Shown here: positions 1 to 15,189 of the stretch, in pieces | Layout: each line of letters begins with the position of its first letter | Numbering within the stretch: position 1 is the stretch's first letter | Origin: Hormiphora californensis | Lineage: Eukaryota; Ctenophora; Tentaculata; Cydippida; Pleurobrachiidae | DNA length: 64,000 bases | Direction of reading: 5' to 3' | Assembly: GCA_020137815.1 (NCBI GenBank) | Contig: CM035359.1 | Location: 6,666,468 to 6,730,467 of the forward strand | Made by a program: the position numbers and the translations under genes | The notes under the pieces: model-generated | What the model saw: the letters and a program-made list of their open reading frames with translations, nothing else | Database searches by the model: none | Told to the model about the DNA's origin: nothing

Positions 1-1174
<1,174 letters not shown>

Positions 1175-2000
1175 CGGGGGGGGCGACATGTTAATTGTTA
1201 ATAAATCACCTCTTTTTTTCGATTTTGTTAATTAACGTTAATTAACAAAATTAACAAAGTTAACAAATCAGCAAAAACTGTTCTTATTGGTTGATAATAC
1301 GACTTTAACTGGTTTAATTTCATAGTTTAATGACTTTTCTAACACATATATACCCAAACAAGGCCTCTTCCGATAACCAAAGTCCGACATACATGTTTTT
1401 TGGCTCAAAATCGATAAAATCCAAAAGTTACAAATATTTCAATTTAGCGTATAAAATCTCACTTTAACGTGATTTTTTCATCGATAATCGATTCTTTGAA
1501 CGAAATAAGATGATGTACAACGTTTCTGTCGGAAAAAGAAACAAAATATTTCCAAAATCAATTTTTTGGTCAAAAATTGAAAATTTGCTTCGCTACAAAT
1601 CCTTGTGTTTTTTTAGAAAAATTTATTTTTGGGATATTTTTGTTTTATGGTAAATTCATGAGTCTCAATTAGTTTTTAGGGTTTAAAAAAGGTGGATTAG
1701 GGTCAATTGACTTCAATTGCGGTTTAGTTTGGCTAGTTTTTATTAAAATTTACACAATGGAACAAATCGCTGTAGAAAAGCCGTAGTAGAGGTTAGTAGG
1801 AGTGTGCAAATCGTGCAAAAGGAACAACATTGCTCGTAGAACAAGTGTTAAATACCAAAACACGCGCTAAAGGTGATTTAGATGGCATAAATGGCATTTG
1901 TTAACGTTTGTTAACTTTTTGTTAATTTTGTTAATAAATCACCTGTTTTCTCGATGTTAATATTAACAAAGTTAACAAAATTAACATGTCGCACCCCCCC
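1175..2000. mobile_element. MITE-like element with AT-rich terminal inverted repeats
   Basis: The left end (a run of G, then CGACATGTTAAT and TTAATAAATCACC) is matched in inverted orientation at the right end (GGTGATTTATTAAC on the other strand, then ATTAACATGTCGCACC and a run of C). Both ends are full of GTTAAC/GTTAAT motifs. There is no ORF between them. The AT-rich flanks (atatat) suit a TA-type target, but the precise target duplication is ambiguous. It looks like a non-autonomous DNA transposon of about 0.8 kb. Confidence 0.7.
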
Positions 2001-2398
2001 ATATATCATTCAACTTTCTTTTTGTCCACGTGGAAATGTTTCATCTCCATCCTCTTTCTCTCTTCTCAACTCTTCTGTCTTCGTCATAGGCTGGGTATAA
2101 TATATAAAGGGTGTTACTGTAGTATCAAGCTCGAGAGAAAGCGGTAGTTTCAGCTGGGTGGATCGCTTTTTGTTCAAGTTCAACGGAGCAGTACACTTTG
2201 TCGTCATGCTTGGTCTTCCAGTTCAGCCTCCTAGATATATCGCAGAATCTCCAGTACGGTTCTTGATCTTGCTTCCTTGTTTCTCGAGTGGCCGTGTGAG
2301 GCAGTTAACAAATCAGTTCCTGTCATTATCGTTAACACTTCATGGGTTCTATAGAGTATAGATATGATCTTTATCCTGCCAACTATCTCTATCTCTCA

Positions 2399-2455
<57 letters not shown>

Positions 2456-3138
2456 CACAGGGGCCCCTTCACAGGCTTGTCGATCAGGTAGTTCCCAGGA
2501 ACTTCCTTTCTCAGAATAATTTGATCTTTGTATTGGTGTCTCTAGATAAAGAGAGGCAAATCAATGCCAAATTGTGACAATATAAATTTGTCACAAATCA
2601 CAATTTAGTATCTTACATAATATGTAATATTTGTCTAACTAAATATTGACTGAATAGGCTCTTCAATCAACACTGTTCACAGCGATAGAAATGTATTATG
2701 ATATCTGACCTTACTTTTATCACATTTCTCACTCAACCTTTCTCCCAGCCTCTCAATATCTCCCTCTCCCAGCCTTTGTCAAGAGTGTCCCCCCCCCATT
2801 TCCTAGTTCGATGAGAAATATTACTCCTTTGTTCGGCATTATCGAACATCGTTATTTGAGGGAGAGGACCGAACAGAGCACATACATGCGTGATATCATG
2901 TAGTCTGACAAACAATCCAGCTCCCAACTCTATTCCCTCAATTGCCCTCGAGTCTTGTCCGACAACGGGCTGTTATGTAGTAGAGTCAGAGATGATGTAA
3001 TTTGGTAGATTTTGTTTTTCGAGCTCTCAAGATTTCTTTTATCAGCTCTAATGTGAGCCCTATAATGTAAGTCACTTGTATCCCTTCATTTCTCTCTATC
3101 TATCTGTATCTCTCTCCCTCTATCTCTCGCACACACTA

Positions 3139-3210
<72 letters not shown>

Positions 3211-3587
3211 TCTCTCTTCCTCAGTATCTATGATCTATCTGTATTCTGTATTTGGTTGATTTTTGATTGGTATTTCCCAATAGCTGTTGTAATTATCGCT
3301 TAGGTTCTGCTTCTAGACACTCACATGGCTCGTGGGGTGTTTTTGAAAATGTTTTACAAGGTAATTTCATGGATTTTGGAATTAATTTGCCCAGTATTTT
3401 GAGTTGTTAATCCCTTCTAAAATGTAACAAGTTTGTGAGTTGTGAAGTTCTGTATGTCGGTACATAGTTGCCCAAAATATCAAATTATCACTAATCACTA
3501 ATCCCAGGTTTATTACCTAAATAATAAAATATCACCCATCCGGCAGGTTTATATTACCAAAATAACAAATTATCACCCATCCGGCAG
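2001..3587. other. Upstream region or intron of the kinase gene, microsatellite-rich
   Basis: Two CT tracts (about 2388-2452 and 3135-3218) and otherwise unremarkable sequence. The exon starting at 3588 begins in mid-protein, so this is probably intron of the kinase gene. No earlier exon could be recognised. Confidence 0.5.

Positions 3588-3600
<13 letters not shown>
3541..3600 (+). repeat. Tandemly duplicated splice-acceptor block
   Basis: The sequence around the kinase acceptor (CATCCGGCAG followed by GTTTAT and TTACC) occurs twice, with AG ends at 3545 and 3587. A looser third version (CAGGTTTATTACC) lies near 3506. Only the acceptor at 3587 keeps the reading frame into the kinase exon. 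Use of the 3545 acceptor would add 43 nt in the wrong frame. Confidence 0.75.
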
Positions 3601-6360
<2,760 letters not shown>

Positions 6361-6501
6361 GAGACAGTTGAGTGAGAATGGATAGTAAGTTATTGGTGTG
6401 TGTTGTGTGTGTGTGACTCGTGTCTTGGTTGTAGTGTGATATATAGAGCATGTTGTGCGTGTGTGTGTGTCATAGTTGAGAGGGGATCATGTGAAAACTA
6501 G

Positions 6502-6620
6502 CCAATCAGAGGCCGGTAATTTGTCGCGTGATTTTCATCAACCAATCAGAGGCCGGTAATTTGTCACGTGATTTTCATCAACCAATCAGAGGCCGGTAAT
6601 TTGTCACGTGATTTTCATCG
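6502..6620. repeat. Three 40-bp tandem repeats with CCAAT and CACGTG motifs
   Basis: Three near-identical 40-bp units start at 6502, 6542 and 6582, about 140 bp after the kinase stop codon. Each holds CCAATCAG near its start and GTCACGTGAT (first copy GTCGCGTGAT) in the middle. CCAAT and CACGTG are classical promoter motifs, but the position is 3' of the gene. It may be 3' UTR, an enhancer-like array or neutral repeat. Confidence 0.85.
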
Positions 6621-6895
6621 GCCGATGGGTGCCACCCGAGTGGTTATAATTCCCTGTACGATTTGTGAGCCCTAAAATGTGCCTAATATTAATTGAAAAA
6701 AGTCAAGATTTTTTATCAGAAAATCACTTTTTGCAAAAGTTACTTTGGTTAGATTTAGAGAGCGAGATACACTTAGATCTGGACTAAGATAGCATTTCAA
6801 TGGATAGCACTAAATATCCTGTACTATTGCCTAAAGAAGGGACCGTAATTTTGGGTCTTAATCAGCCCTCAATTAGCTGGTTCCTTATCTCATTA

Positions 6896-7076
6896 CACGG
6901 TCGCTTGTAGTGGGATAACGGTAATGGAAAACGAAGATACAGTAAGAGGACGCGCAACCGTGACCAATCGGAGCGCTAGTACGTGCTGAAACATGAACTT
7001 TTTGCCGTGCGTTATGCACCGTGCGTGTCTCCTTACTGTATTTTGCGTTACCGTAGTTTGACTGCAAGCAGCACTG
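6896..7076. mobile_element. Harbinger-like MITE, copy 1
   Basis: A 181-bp element flanked by the 3-bp target duplication TTA (6893-6895 and 7077-7079). The ends are imperfect inverted repeats of about 50 bp: CACGGTCGCTTGTAGT at the left, and CAGTGCTGCTTGCAGT when the right end is read on the other strand. Inner parts GATACAGTAAG and CTTACTGTATT also pair. The TWA target duplication is typical of PIF/Harbinger transposons. Three more copies lie at 9824, 28654 and 49460. Confidence 0.9.
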
Positions 7077-7362
7077 TTACATCTATATGTATATATTTAC
7101 AATATTCATCGATCTGGAAAATGAGAGGATAACGAGATTTCATAATTGTACTACTCAAATTGAGTTGTATTTTGCAATCATACACACACACACTCACGCA
7201 CATAACTTCTCTGTCACACCCACCCTTAATTTATTTACCCGCGTTTTACACGTTTTAAGTTCTTTTTTATGCAAAAAGTTATCTGATGAAGAGAGTAAGG
7301 AAACATATTAATATATTAATGCTATGATATATACCAATTTAATTATCTGCATAACTCAAATA

Positions 7363-7499
7363 CAGTAAAACCTCGATTTATTAGACTTCTCGGGGGAAGG
7401 ATACATTATCACGATGGACATAGTTTTTTTACAAATGCAAAAAAATTGGTAGAAATATATTTTTCTGGTGAACCGAGTTGCAATAAATCGAGGTTTACG
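7363..7499. mobile_element. pogo/Tc1-like MITE
   Basis: The left end CAGTAAAACCTCGATTTATT is matched by CAATAAATCGAGGTTTACG at the right, with TA next to the left end. The roughly 135-bp interior carries no gene. The CAGT...AACCTCG start is reminiscent of pogo/Tigger-type termini; that family link is inferred from the ends only. Confidence 0.7.
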
Positions 7500-8205
7500 T
7501 ATTATATATGCTATAATGCACGGGAAAACTGTTTGATAAAGGGTAGATGTAGCTGCAGTAGAGATCGTGATTTTGATCAATTTCTTTTGTGTGATTGATA
7601 ACGAGAGAAAGAGAAGGTTTTGAATGGGATCTTCTTGAATTTTAATTAGCATTCTGTCACATAGTGAAATGGTAGAGAGAGAAAGAACTGGGAAAGTGAT
7701 TTATCCTAGATTGTATTAGCATCCCACTATATACACTATGTACGTGTGTGATGTTTCACACCATATAAACCTACTATACTGATTGGAATCCTATTTACTT
7801 TTTGGAGCCCGATATATGAAAAAAACATGTCTTTTATTTTGTTTGAAACAGCAAGACCGCGACTGCTATCCATTGTCATATCAAATCTCCTTTTTGACTC
7901 ACATCATAGTAGTGGTCTTGCTGGTAATGATGAGTCTGGGCCATGCACATAATTTATCTCAGATAGGCTTCATATCAGGTTCAGTTGTCTAATCGTGGGT
8001 TACCAGGCCACCATTGTTCCTTGTCAGCGCATTATCAGGGATGTTTTTACCACGCGCAAGTCCAATGCGCGTTCAAAGTCGCGCAGAGTTCCCTTCAAAA
8101 TGTGGTTTGGCGACCGCGCGTTACGTTTAGACACTCATTTGGCGGGAGTTCATCACCGGGTTTCTCATTATTTGTCTGTCTGGCGGCACAATCTTTGCCA
8201 TGCTA

Positions 8206-8504
8206 GGGGAAACTCTAACTGAATGGCATCCCATTAATGGGATCCCATCAACAGTAAAACTCTAACTGATAATGGACCACAGTGATGGTTCTTTCTCTGT
8301 ATTCTCTCTGTAGGCAGTACTGCCTACTGCTGTATGTACTGCCTACAGAGAGAATACAGAGAAAGAACTATAGGGCATGCCCGGGCACGGGCGCGCACAC
8401 AGAGAGAATACAGAGAAAGAACCATCACTGTGGTCCATTATCAGTTAGAGTTTTACTGTTGATGGGATCCCATTAATGGGATGCCATTCAGTTAGAGTTT
8501 CCCC
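8206..8504. repeat. Foldback element, two ~106-bp arms
   Basis: The arm at 8206-8311 is repeated almost perfectly in inverted orientation at 8399-8504. The roughly 87-bp loop contains an extra copy of the inner arm end (GAGAATACAGAGAAAGAAC) at 8348-8368 and a small palindrome, GGCAGTACTGCC. The arms contain inner palindromes such as CATCCCATTAATGGGATCCC. No ORF. It could form a long hairpin and probably is a foldback transposon remnant. Confidence 0.85.
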
Positions 8505-8932
8505 CTACGTAGTACGTAGTCTATCCATTCGGGCTCGCGTAAGCTTACACTGGGACTTCGCCGAAGTAGAGGCCCTGTTTGAACTTTGAGAGCCGACAGA
8601 CTGGGAACATGCCGTGTCAATCTGAGTGATGGCGGACACTGGACAGTGGACAGTGATATTTTTTAGTTGATACAAAGCAAAGGTAAAAGTCAGAAACTTA
8701 AGGTAAAAAAGATAATTAATCAGAATTCTTAACAATAATTTCATAAGAGAGGAATATAAATGTATGCTAGTTGTATATCACATGCTCTCTCTCTCTCAGT
8801 TGGCCAGTGTTAGCAAAATAAAATCATTTCTCCAATCCACAGCTCCTCGTTCATTTAAAGTCCATTTATCCCGCCCGAAAATATCTAACAATCACAATTA
8901 ACAGTCACACACGCCGTGTAATTTTAATCACT

Positions 8933-11900
8933 TCATCCCAAATGCTGCGCCATGTCTGGTCGAATTCCGAGGTCAGCCAGGCTCATTTTCTTAGCGATTC
9001 CTGCAGGGCGAAGATGTGATTTAGGTGGTGTTATAATTTTATTGTAAACGTGTTGTTATGTTCTAGCCTTTCAATTCATTTGTCGCCCTGCGGCATCTTG
9101 TCGCCCCACGGCATCTTAATTTTAGGTATGTAACATGCATCTCCCAATACTACTTGGTGTCACAGGGGATGGACGTCAAGTGATATACAAGCTCGACTAA
9201 ACGGTGTCTGGTATATTACTGTAAAACTAGATATTTTCGTGAGATTTTTATTTTCGCTCTTTATTTTTGGCTGGAAAATCCGCGAAAATTAATTCCGCGA
9301 AAATATTTTGGACGATTTTTTAAATGTGGCCTTCAACGACAATCGGTTCATTTCATTGGTATGATGACTGCACTCTTGGCGTAATTAGACAATAGAATAG
9401 GACCGTGAAATGGGGGTAGCAGTGGGATTAGCGAAAATTAAAATCGCGAAAATCGTAATTTTTGATCGAATCGCGAAAATTAATTGCCTCGAAAATATCT
9501 AGTTTTACAGTATTGAATTAATTGGATAACTAAAACTCTACCCTCTAGTTTGTGCTTACCGGCAGGTTTTGGTTTTGGTTTAGCCTTCTCTTCGAACAGC
9601 AGGATCATCCTAAGCACAGAGTTCTTTCCTCCCAACATCATTATCTAGAGGGGGATGTTATAGAGCTGTGTTAGAGTTGTTAGAACCATGATAGCAATAA
9701 ATTAGGGATGGTTAGTTAGAATTATGTTGCGGAACAAATGGGGTTCATTCATGATTCCACTATCTTTAATATCAAAATCCAGAAATATTCAAATTGAGGG
9801 AATCATGTCCTTCTAAGAACTAACACGGTCGCTTGTAGTGGGAAAACGGTAATGGAAAACGAAGATACAGTAAGACGACGCGCAACCGTGACCAATCAGG
9901 GCGCTAGTAAGTGCTGACACATGAACTTTTTGCCGCGTGTTATGCACCGTGCGCGTCTCCTTACTGTATTTTGCGTTACCGTATTTTGACTGCAAGCAGC
10001 ACTGTAAGGTTAATATACTGACCAGGAAATCAGGGTAAGCGATGGTTCCTTTGTCCGTTGTATCAACCTGTTGTATCATCTTCCTAATCTCTAGATGGGT
10101 CTTGGGCTGGTCCAACCTGCAGAGGGAGGAGGGCATTTAGGTGCCTTGTTAATGAAACACGACTCAGCTAATACCAACTTGGTGGCCATGCAAGGGAAGG
10201 GACTCTAGGGAGGCAAGTTAAAAGGTTAACTACTATAATGACAGCAAAAGGTCAATATATCCATGGTCGGGCATCGTGAAATATGTTACTCACTTTTCCA
10301 GCATCTGTTTCATCTCCATTTCATCAATGTCCCCCGAACAATCCAGATCAAACCGAATGAATTGGGCTTTGTACTGGACCAACTTCTCCTCAAGGTCCTC
10401 AATCTATCGGAGAAATGTATTGGGATTATTATTAGTCAAGTTACTGATTTATATGCACTGATTACGGTTTGAGAGACAATTAAACGACACAATCCTAATC
10501 ACTACAGATTGGGTAGTGATGTTCAATGTTCCATACTTCGTTATTCTTCTTTTACAGACTTGTGAAATAGGGGCACTTATTTGACTAGCTAGACTGTGTT
10601 TCGCACGCCCTGCCCGCGAAACACTTCTTTACAATTAATGTAAAGGAGGGTTAGAACATAACAAGCACTTATATTAGATAGAGGTTGAGAGGAAAGAAAG
10701 TGTTATAACTAAAGTGGTATGGTACTGTATGGACACCATAGTACATACACAGTGTACACTACACCATACACTAATTATAATAACTGTTCTGCATCTAGTC
10801 CTCCCGCTAAAGCTCATTTTGTGAACAACAGTGTAATTACTGGGTACACGTGTACTAATAATACTGGCAAACTCTCTAACAGACTGACAAACTCTCTCAT
10901 GTGTACGGGCTTGATATCATAATTCATGGTTGGAGCATTTTCCAAGTTTGAAAAAAGAGGAAAATGTATTGGTGATACTGCTATGGAAATACACAGCAAC
11001 AACCCCAATATAGATTTTAGTAGATTTATTTGTTTTTGAATTCTCACGAAACCCGGATGTCGCCCCTCACCCAATTACCAGTACCACACGCATTCACACA
11101 ACTCTTCTTTACAAGATATAGTGAGAGAGGGTCACACAAAACTATTACTTCCGCCAACTGTTCAGTGTTGCTGTTTGATCAGGGCGTGCCTTTCATGAAT
11201 CATCATTCTAGGCGATCTTATCCTATTTTATTTGTAACTTTACTTATTCATCACATAATGCAGGAAGTTAGTGAAGACACAGCAAACTCTCGTTTCCGGC
11301 CTAACGGCCGAAATCTCGAGTTCGCTTTTCGTGATTTTAGCACTAGAGTCCGCTTACCGCCTACATCTACCTGCTAGGAAAGCGACGAAACCTATTTCCA
11401 CGGAGCTCAACTGTCTTTTCTCATTCGAAAGAAAGAGAGACAGACAGAGAGACACAGCGATGTGGATAGGGTCATAGGGATGGAAAGCGATAGAAACCTT
11501 CCCCGAATCGTGTCTCATATCGTCTAACACTCTTGATTGGCTTCCCCGAATCATGTTCCATATCTCGTATCGTCTCCTACTGCTAATAAGCTTCCCCGAA
11601 TCACATGGTTCATATCCCGTATTGTCTCCCACTGCTAATAAGGCGTTCCAGAATCGTATCACATGTGTCCATCCCCCTCATTAGCATTTGAAATACATAT
11701 ATTGAAACTGAAATACATATATTGAAACTGAGGAGTGTGAGAGGAGAATCATTGACTGCCAAGAGGAGCTGATCACCGCACAGCGTTTGTTAGTTGAGGC
11801 ACAGGACCGCTTAGTTAAGCTACGGTGTCAACTGTTGGAGAAGAGAGACGGTGAAATTAGTGCTGTGCAGACTACCGCTGAGAGGGAGATGAAATCATTT

Positions 11901-14446
11901 GCTAATGTTCTCCAGAAGAATTGTGAGACTGCCCTAGCACCGCAGCGAGTACGTCAGGCTATTGCTGTAGCGACAGAGGACAGGGCGAGCAATGTTATTG
12001 TTCACGGTCTGTTTGATGACAAGCTTGAGAACGATCAGGATCTGGAGAGCGAGATCAAGAGAGTGTTTAACAGTATGGGTGCTTGTATTACTGGTATTTC
12101 CAGTATGAAGCGACTTGGGAAGTATAAGGATGGCTCTGACCGGCCTGTAAAGCTACGTTTATGTGGCAAAGACTTCCGAGATCAAATACTATCCAGTAAG
12201 AAATCTCTGAAAAACTCTGATAGGCACAAAAGTGTCTATATTTCCCCTGACCGTTCTCCGGAGGAGAGAGAGGAGAGGAGGAAGCTGGTGGTAGCGCTGA
12301 AGGAGAGGAAGGAGGCGGAGCCGGGGAAGACATTTGGGATTCGAGGGGGCAAGGTGGAGGAAGTGTGAGAGACAGTACGAGACTGCTGTGTTTGAGTTTG
12401 TGTATTTACAAATTAAGTTAGGTTTTGAACTGGACTTTTGGGCATCAGAGCACCGGACATTTAGATGGGATTTAGAACATTTTATTCATTTTTAAGACTA
12501 TAGTTATTTTTGCAATGGTGAACCGCTCTGATTGCCGTGTAGTTTACTAGTTTTTTAGTTCTGGTAACCTATATGGTATGAGCGTGTATATAAGTACGGA
12601 TATTATTATTATTATTATTATATATTTGAAATACATATATATTTCAGTTGAAATAGACATGTGTATTTGAAATACATATGTATTTGAAATACATATATAT
12701 TTCGGTGTCGAGATTCTTCCGACCTGCCTAGAGTGTATTAGAAAGGTACACAGCATGTTTTGCTAACTTCATCCCATGTCTCCATCTCCTAATTTCAATT
12801 TGAACTATGTGCCCTGTGTGACCCCTGTGTAAACCCCGTGTAAACCCTATGTAACCCCCGTATTCAGGTGCTATGAAATATTCCGCTCAAGAATAGACGA
12901 TATCCAATACAAAATGAGTTGCTGCGGCAAATACTGTCTACTATCTCCCTCCCTCAAAAAACTAAAATTCATTGCTGCCTACGCTTCAGTCCTCCCCCTA
13001 ATAACAATCTTTCTTGACATCTTTGATATCAGCGCTGACTGCTATTACTTTTTCAACCTTGAAAGGGGTCGTCTCCTAGACAACCGGATAACGCGAAACT
13101 CTGCCGTAGTGAACATGATTCTACTATTTGCCACCCTAGGCATCATAAAGTCAATCACAACTATTGCCCTAGTCTGGGAAGCCGTGGATCTGGTAACTAC
13201 TAAACTGGGAACACTGAGAGAGTTGCCGCGGGTCTGTGTCGAGGGACATGGGGATACAAAGCTGGTGCCAATTAACAAGGGAAAACCTAACCGGTTCATG
13301 GTGGTGAAACCTAAAACTACCAAAGGTGATGAGCGGAATATAGTCGATGAGACGACGGGGATGAATTTACGGGAGTTGGCCCAGGCGAATGTCAGGGACA
13401 ATTTGCGAGATTTGGCGGAACGAAATGTGAGGAATCACGCCCGGACCCAGTATGAGACCTCCAGCACAATTGTTCGTGATCCAGCACAACCTGGTGTCAT
13501 GGGGGAATGCAGGGCTGCGTATGAGGCCAACAAGCGTATTTTAGAATCAGTAAGCGCCAAAAATCTGGCCAAATTTAAACCTTTGATTCTGATATTTGGG
13601 TTGGTTTTGGAGGATGCCGCGGAGACCATTCTGGAATACTTCTATGTTGACATGTATCTGGAGCGGAAAAACACACTGGTTATTTTCAATGCCACCCTGG
13701 TTGCCATAGCACTAACAGTCTCAATGCTGATGGAACTCAAGAATTTAGCAACTTCAAAATCTGCTGTTCGAGAGGTGTTTCACTACCGACAATCGGAGCG
13801 TTTTGTCTCTTTTGTTACTCTTCTACTCTACCTCCCTGTTGTTTCTGGTGCCCTAGGACAGACTATCAGAGCTTATCTGACCTGTCACCAGAGCTACCGG
13901 GGCACTATCCGACCGGAATGTTTCGAGGTTGTGGATGGAGCGCTAATTCAGCTGCCTTTTAGTTGTGCACGGGACTCAGAATGGCTCATGTTGGGCAGCA
14001 TTGGGCTAGGGGTGGTCCTTGGGGTGGCGTGTTTGTTGCTGTTTTTGGGACTACGTTGTCAAAATGAGCAGGGTCATCATGTTCAAGAAAATGAAGAATC
14101 CGACGGTGAACTTGATCAGGCCTGAATTTGATTTATATATGGAATTTTAGATCCATGATATGAGTTTATATGTTAGCAAATGCTTATTTTACAAACAATA
14201 GTCTATCGCTAGTTTCTATCAGATGCAGAGGTGGACCCAAGTGGTAGTTCTAAAATAGGTCGAACAAAAAATTGATTGTTAAAAGTTGTGCTGAAAATTT
14301 TGGCTGAAAATTTAAGTCAAAACACATTGATCCATACGTACGTCATCATAAGTCCCTGAGGCGAGAAATTGCTTGTTAATATCATCTAGATCCTGCTCTT
14401 GGCGGGCTAGTTTCTGTCCGTACGCTTTTCCTCCCTGGTAATTCAT
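8933..14446 (-). CDS. AIF1: Allograft inflammatory factor 1 (IBA1-like EF-hand protein)
   Basis: Five exons on the minus strand: 14342-14446, 10294-10403, 10023-10116, 9560-9644 and 8933-9000. All junctions are GT..AG and in phase. Together they encode 153 residues; vertebrate AIF1 has about 147. AIF1 is a cytosolic calcium-binding, actin-bundling protein of phagocytic and immune cells. The protein starts MNYQGGKAYGQKLARQ, the conserved GGKA(F/Y)G start. The first EF-hand loop, DLDCSGDIDEME, has a full set of canonical ligands, unlike the degenerate loop of mammals. The second, DTTDKGTIAYPD, is poor. Then follow the conserved PKTHLEIRKMI and YPDF segments, MMLGGKNSVLRMILLFEEKAK and a tail GIAKKMSLADLGI. 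Intron 1 is 3.9 kb and holds an opposite-strand gene. Intron 3 carries a MITE 15 bp inside the donor site, and intron 4 another MITE. Confidence 0.93.
9219..9510. mobile_element. MITE in AIF1 intron 4 (TA target)
   Basis: A 292-bp element with inverted termini CTGTAAAACTAGATATTTTCG (left) and the matching CGAAAATATCTAGTTTTACAG (right), flanked by TA on both sides. The interior is built of repeated CGCGAAAAT motifs in both orientations. The TA duplication points to Tc1/mariner-type mobilisation. It lies wholly in the intron between AIF1 exons 4 and 5. Confidence 0.85.
9824..10004. mobile_element. Harbinger-like MITE, copy 2, in AIF1 intron 3
   Basis: 181 bp, with flanking TAA duplications at 9821-9823 and 10005-10007 and the same ends as the copy at 6896. 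It begins only 15 nt downstream of the AIF1 exon 3 donor site (GT at 10022/10021 on the minus strand). Confidence 0.9.
11490..11650. repeat. Three ~55-bp tandem repeats
   Basis: CTTCCCCGAATC begins three degenerate units (about 11497, 11540 and 11591). Each is followed by a variant of CATATC(T/C)CGTATCGTCTCC and, in two, CACTGCTAATAAG. Located in AIF1 intron 1; no function seen. Confidence 0.7.
11713..12368 (+). pseudogene. Non-LTR retrotransposon ORF1-type protein, 5'-truncated
   Basis: An open frame runs in from about 11713 (EECERRIIDCQEELITAQ), with the first Met at 11787, and stops at 12368. The N-terminal part is a charged coiled coil. Then comes an RNA-recognition-like domain (SNVIVHGL, ISSMKRLGKY, RPVKLRLC), followed by VYISPDRSPEEREERRKL and a basic tail. 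This layout is that of the ORF1 or stand-alone RNA-binding proteins accompanying CR1/L2-like non-LTR retrotransposons. The fragment at 33696-34564 is a diverged relative with the same closing block (YLSPDRTFEERVERKR). No reverse transcriptase follows, so it is a dead or partial copy. It lies in AIF1 intron 1, antisense to AIF1. Confidence 0.7.
12914..14125 (+). CDS. Single-exon multi-pass membrane protein, nested in AIF1 intron 1
   Basis: An uninterrupted 403-codon ORF from ATG to TGA with normal amino-acid composition. I do not recognise the family. Hydrophobic stretches at about residues 18-46, 64-90, 218-240, 252-272, 294-316 and 356-382 suggest five or six membrane segments. A long polar, charged region (about 95-215) contains a short internal repeat (NLRELAQANVRDNLRDLAERNVR). 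The third segment, LVLEDAAETILEYFY, carries acidic residues within the membrane, faintly reminiscent of XK-related proteins; this is only a hint. A conserved-looking extracellular part has paired cysteines (TCHQSYRGTIRPEC). The tail is acidic. The gene lies entirely within the first intron of AIF1 on the opposite strand. An intronless gene inside an intron may have arisen by retroposition or gene nesting. No downstream poly(A) tract is obvious. Confidence 0.75.
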   Translation: MSCCGKYCLLSPSLKKLKFIAAYASVLPLITIFLDIFDISADCYYFFNLERGRLLDNRITRNSAVVNMILLFATLGIIKSITTIALVWEAVDLVTTKLGTLRELPRVCVEGHGDTKLVPINKGKPNRFMVVKPKTTKGDERNIVDETTGMNLRELAQANVRDNLRDLAERNVRNHARTQYETSSTIVRDPAQPGVMGECRAAYEANKRILESVSAKNLAKFKPLILIFGLVLEDAAETILEYFYVDMYLERKNTLVIFNATLVAIALTVSMLMELKNLATSKSAVREVFHYRQSERFVSFVTLLLYLPVVSGALGQTIRAYLTCHQSYRGTIRPECFEVVDGALIQLPFSCARDSEWLMLGSIGLGVVLGVACLLLFLGLRCQNEQGHHVQENEESDGELDQA

Positions 14447-14900
14447 GTTGCGCTAAACAGAGAGGGGTGGATGATTAGCTTCGAAAATTTCTTTTCTCAG
14501 TCATTGAATCGGAAAAGGAAACAAATAGAGAAAGGAAGATTCTAGTCAGATGAGAGAGGCTCAAGCAGCATAAATGAAAACTTTGAAACGCTTTGAAAGA
14601 CTATAACTGCGGTAACACCTATCAGATGCAGCGCCTTATGTAAGGGGCATAATGAAAAAGGGACCAGTCTATTTAAATCATCATGAAGAGCGTAAACAAA
14701 GAATAAAACAATTGTCTCGTGGTATATGTTTAACTCGAGAGAGATAAAGAGGGTTGAGAAAGGCAACTTGTCCTCTAGTATATCGGCAGTTGGGATTAAA
14801 TTTCCCAAGTTAGCAAGTTTGTGTGTGAGAGATAGTAATCTTATTGCAGCACATCGAAAGTGGGTCAGTAGTCGGACAAATATAGAGGGAGAAGGAGAGA

Positions 14901-14960
<60 letters not shown>

Positions 14961-15133
14961 ATTTAGGACTGAGGTATCGGAAAGGATCTGTGTGTTTGAA
15001 TAAGATCAGACCTATCTGAATCAGACTGATGAGGACAAGTCTGGCGGGTAATACTACCTATATAGACTGCAGATGAAGAAGGAAGGAAAAGGGAATCTGT
15101 GAATCTCTAATAACATTGACAACGAAATACACT
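14447..15133. other. Upstream flank of AIF1 with GA microsatellite
   Basis: Putative promoter region of AIF1 (minus strand). A (GA)n tract fills about 14889-14957. No further gene recognised. The short ORFs here are microsatellite readings. Confidence 0.5.
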
Positions 15134-15189
15134 TTCAGAATAAAGAGATCTGAGCAAGAATTAAATAGGGAAGAAAATCGAAAAATACT

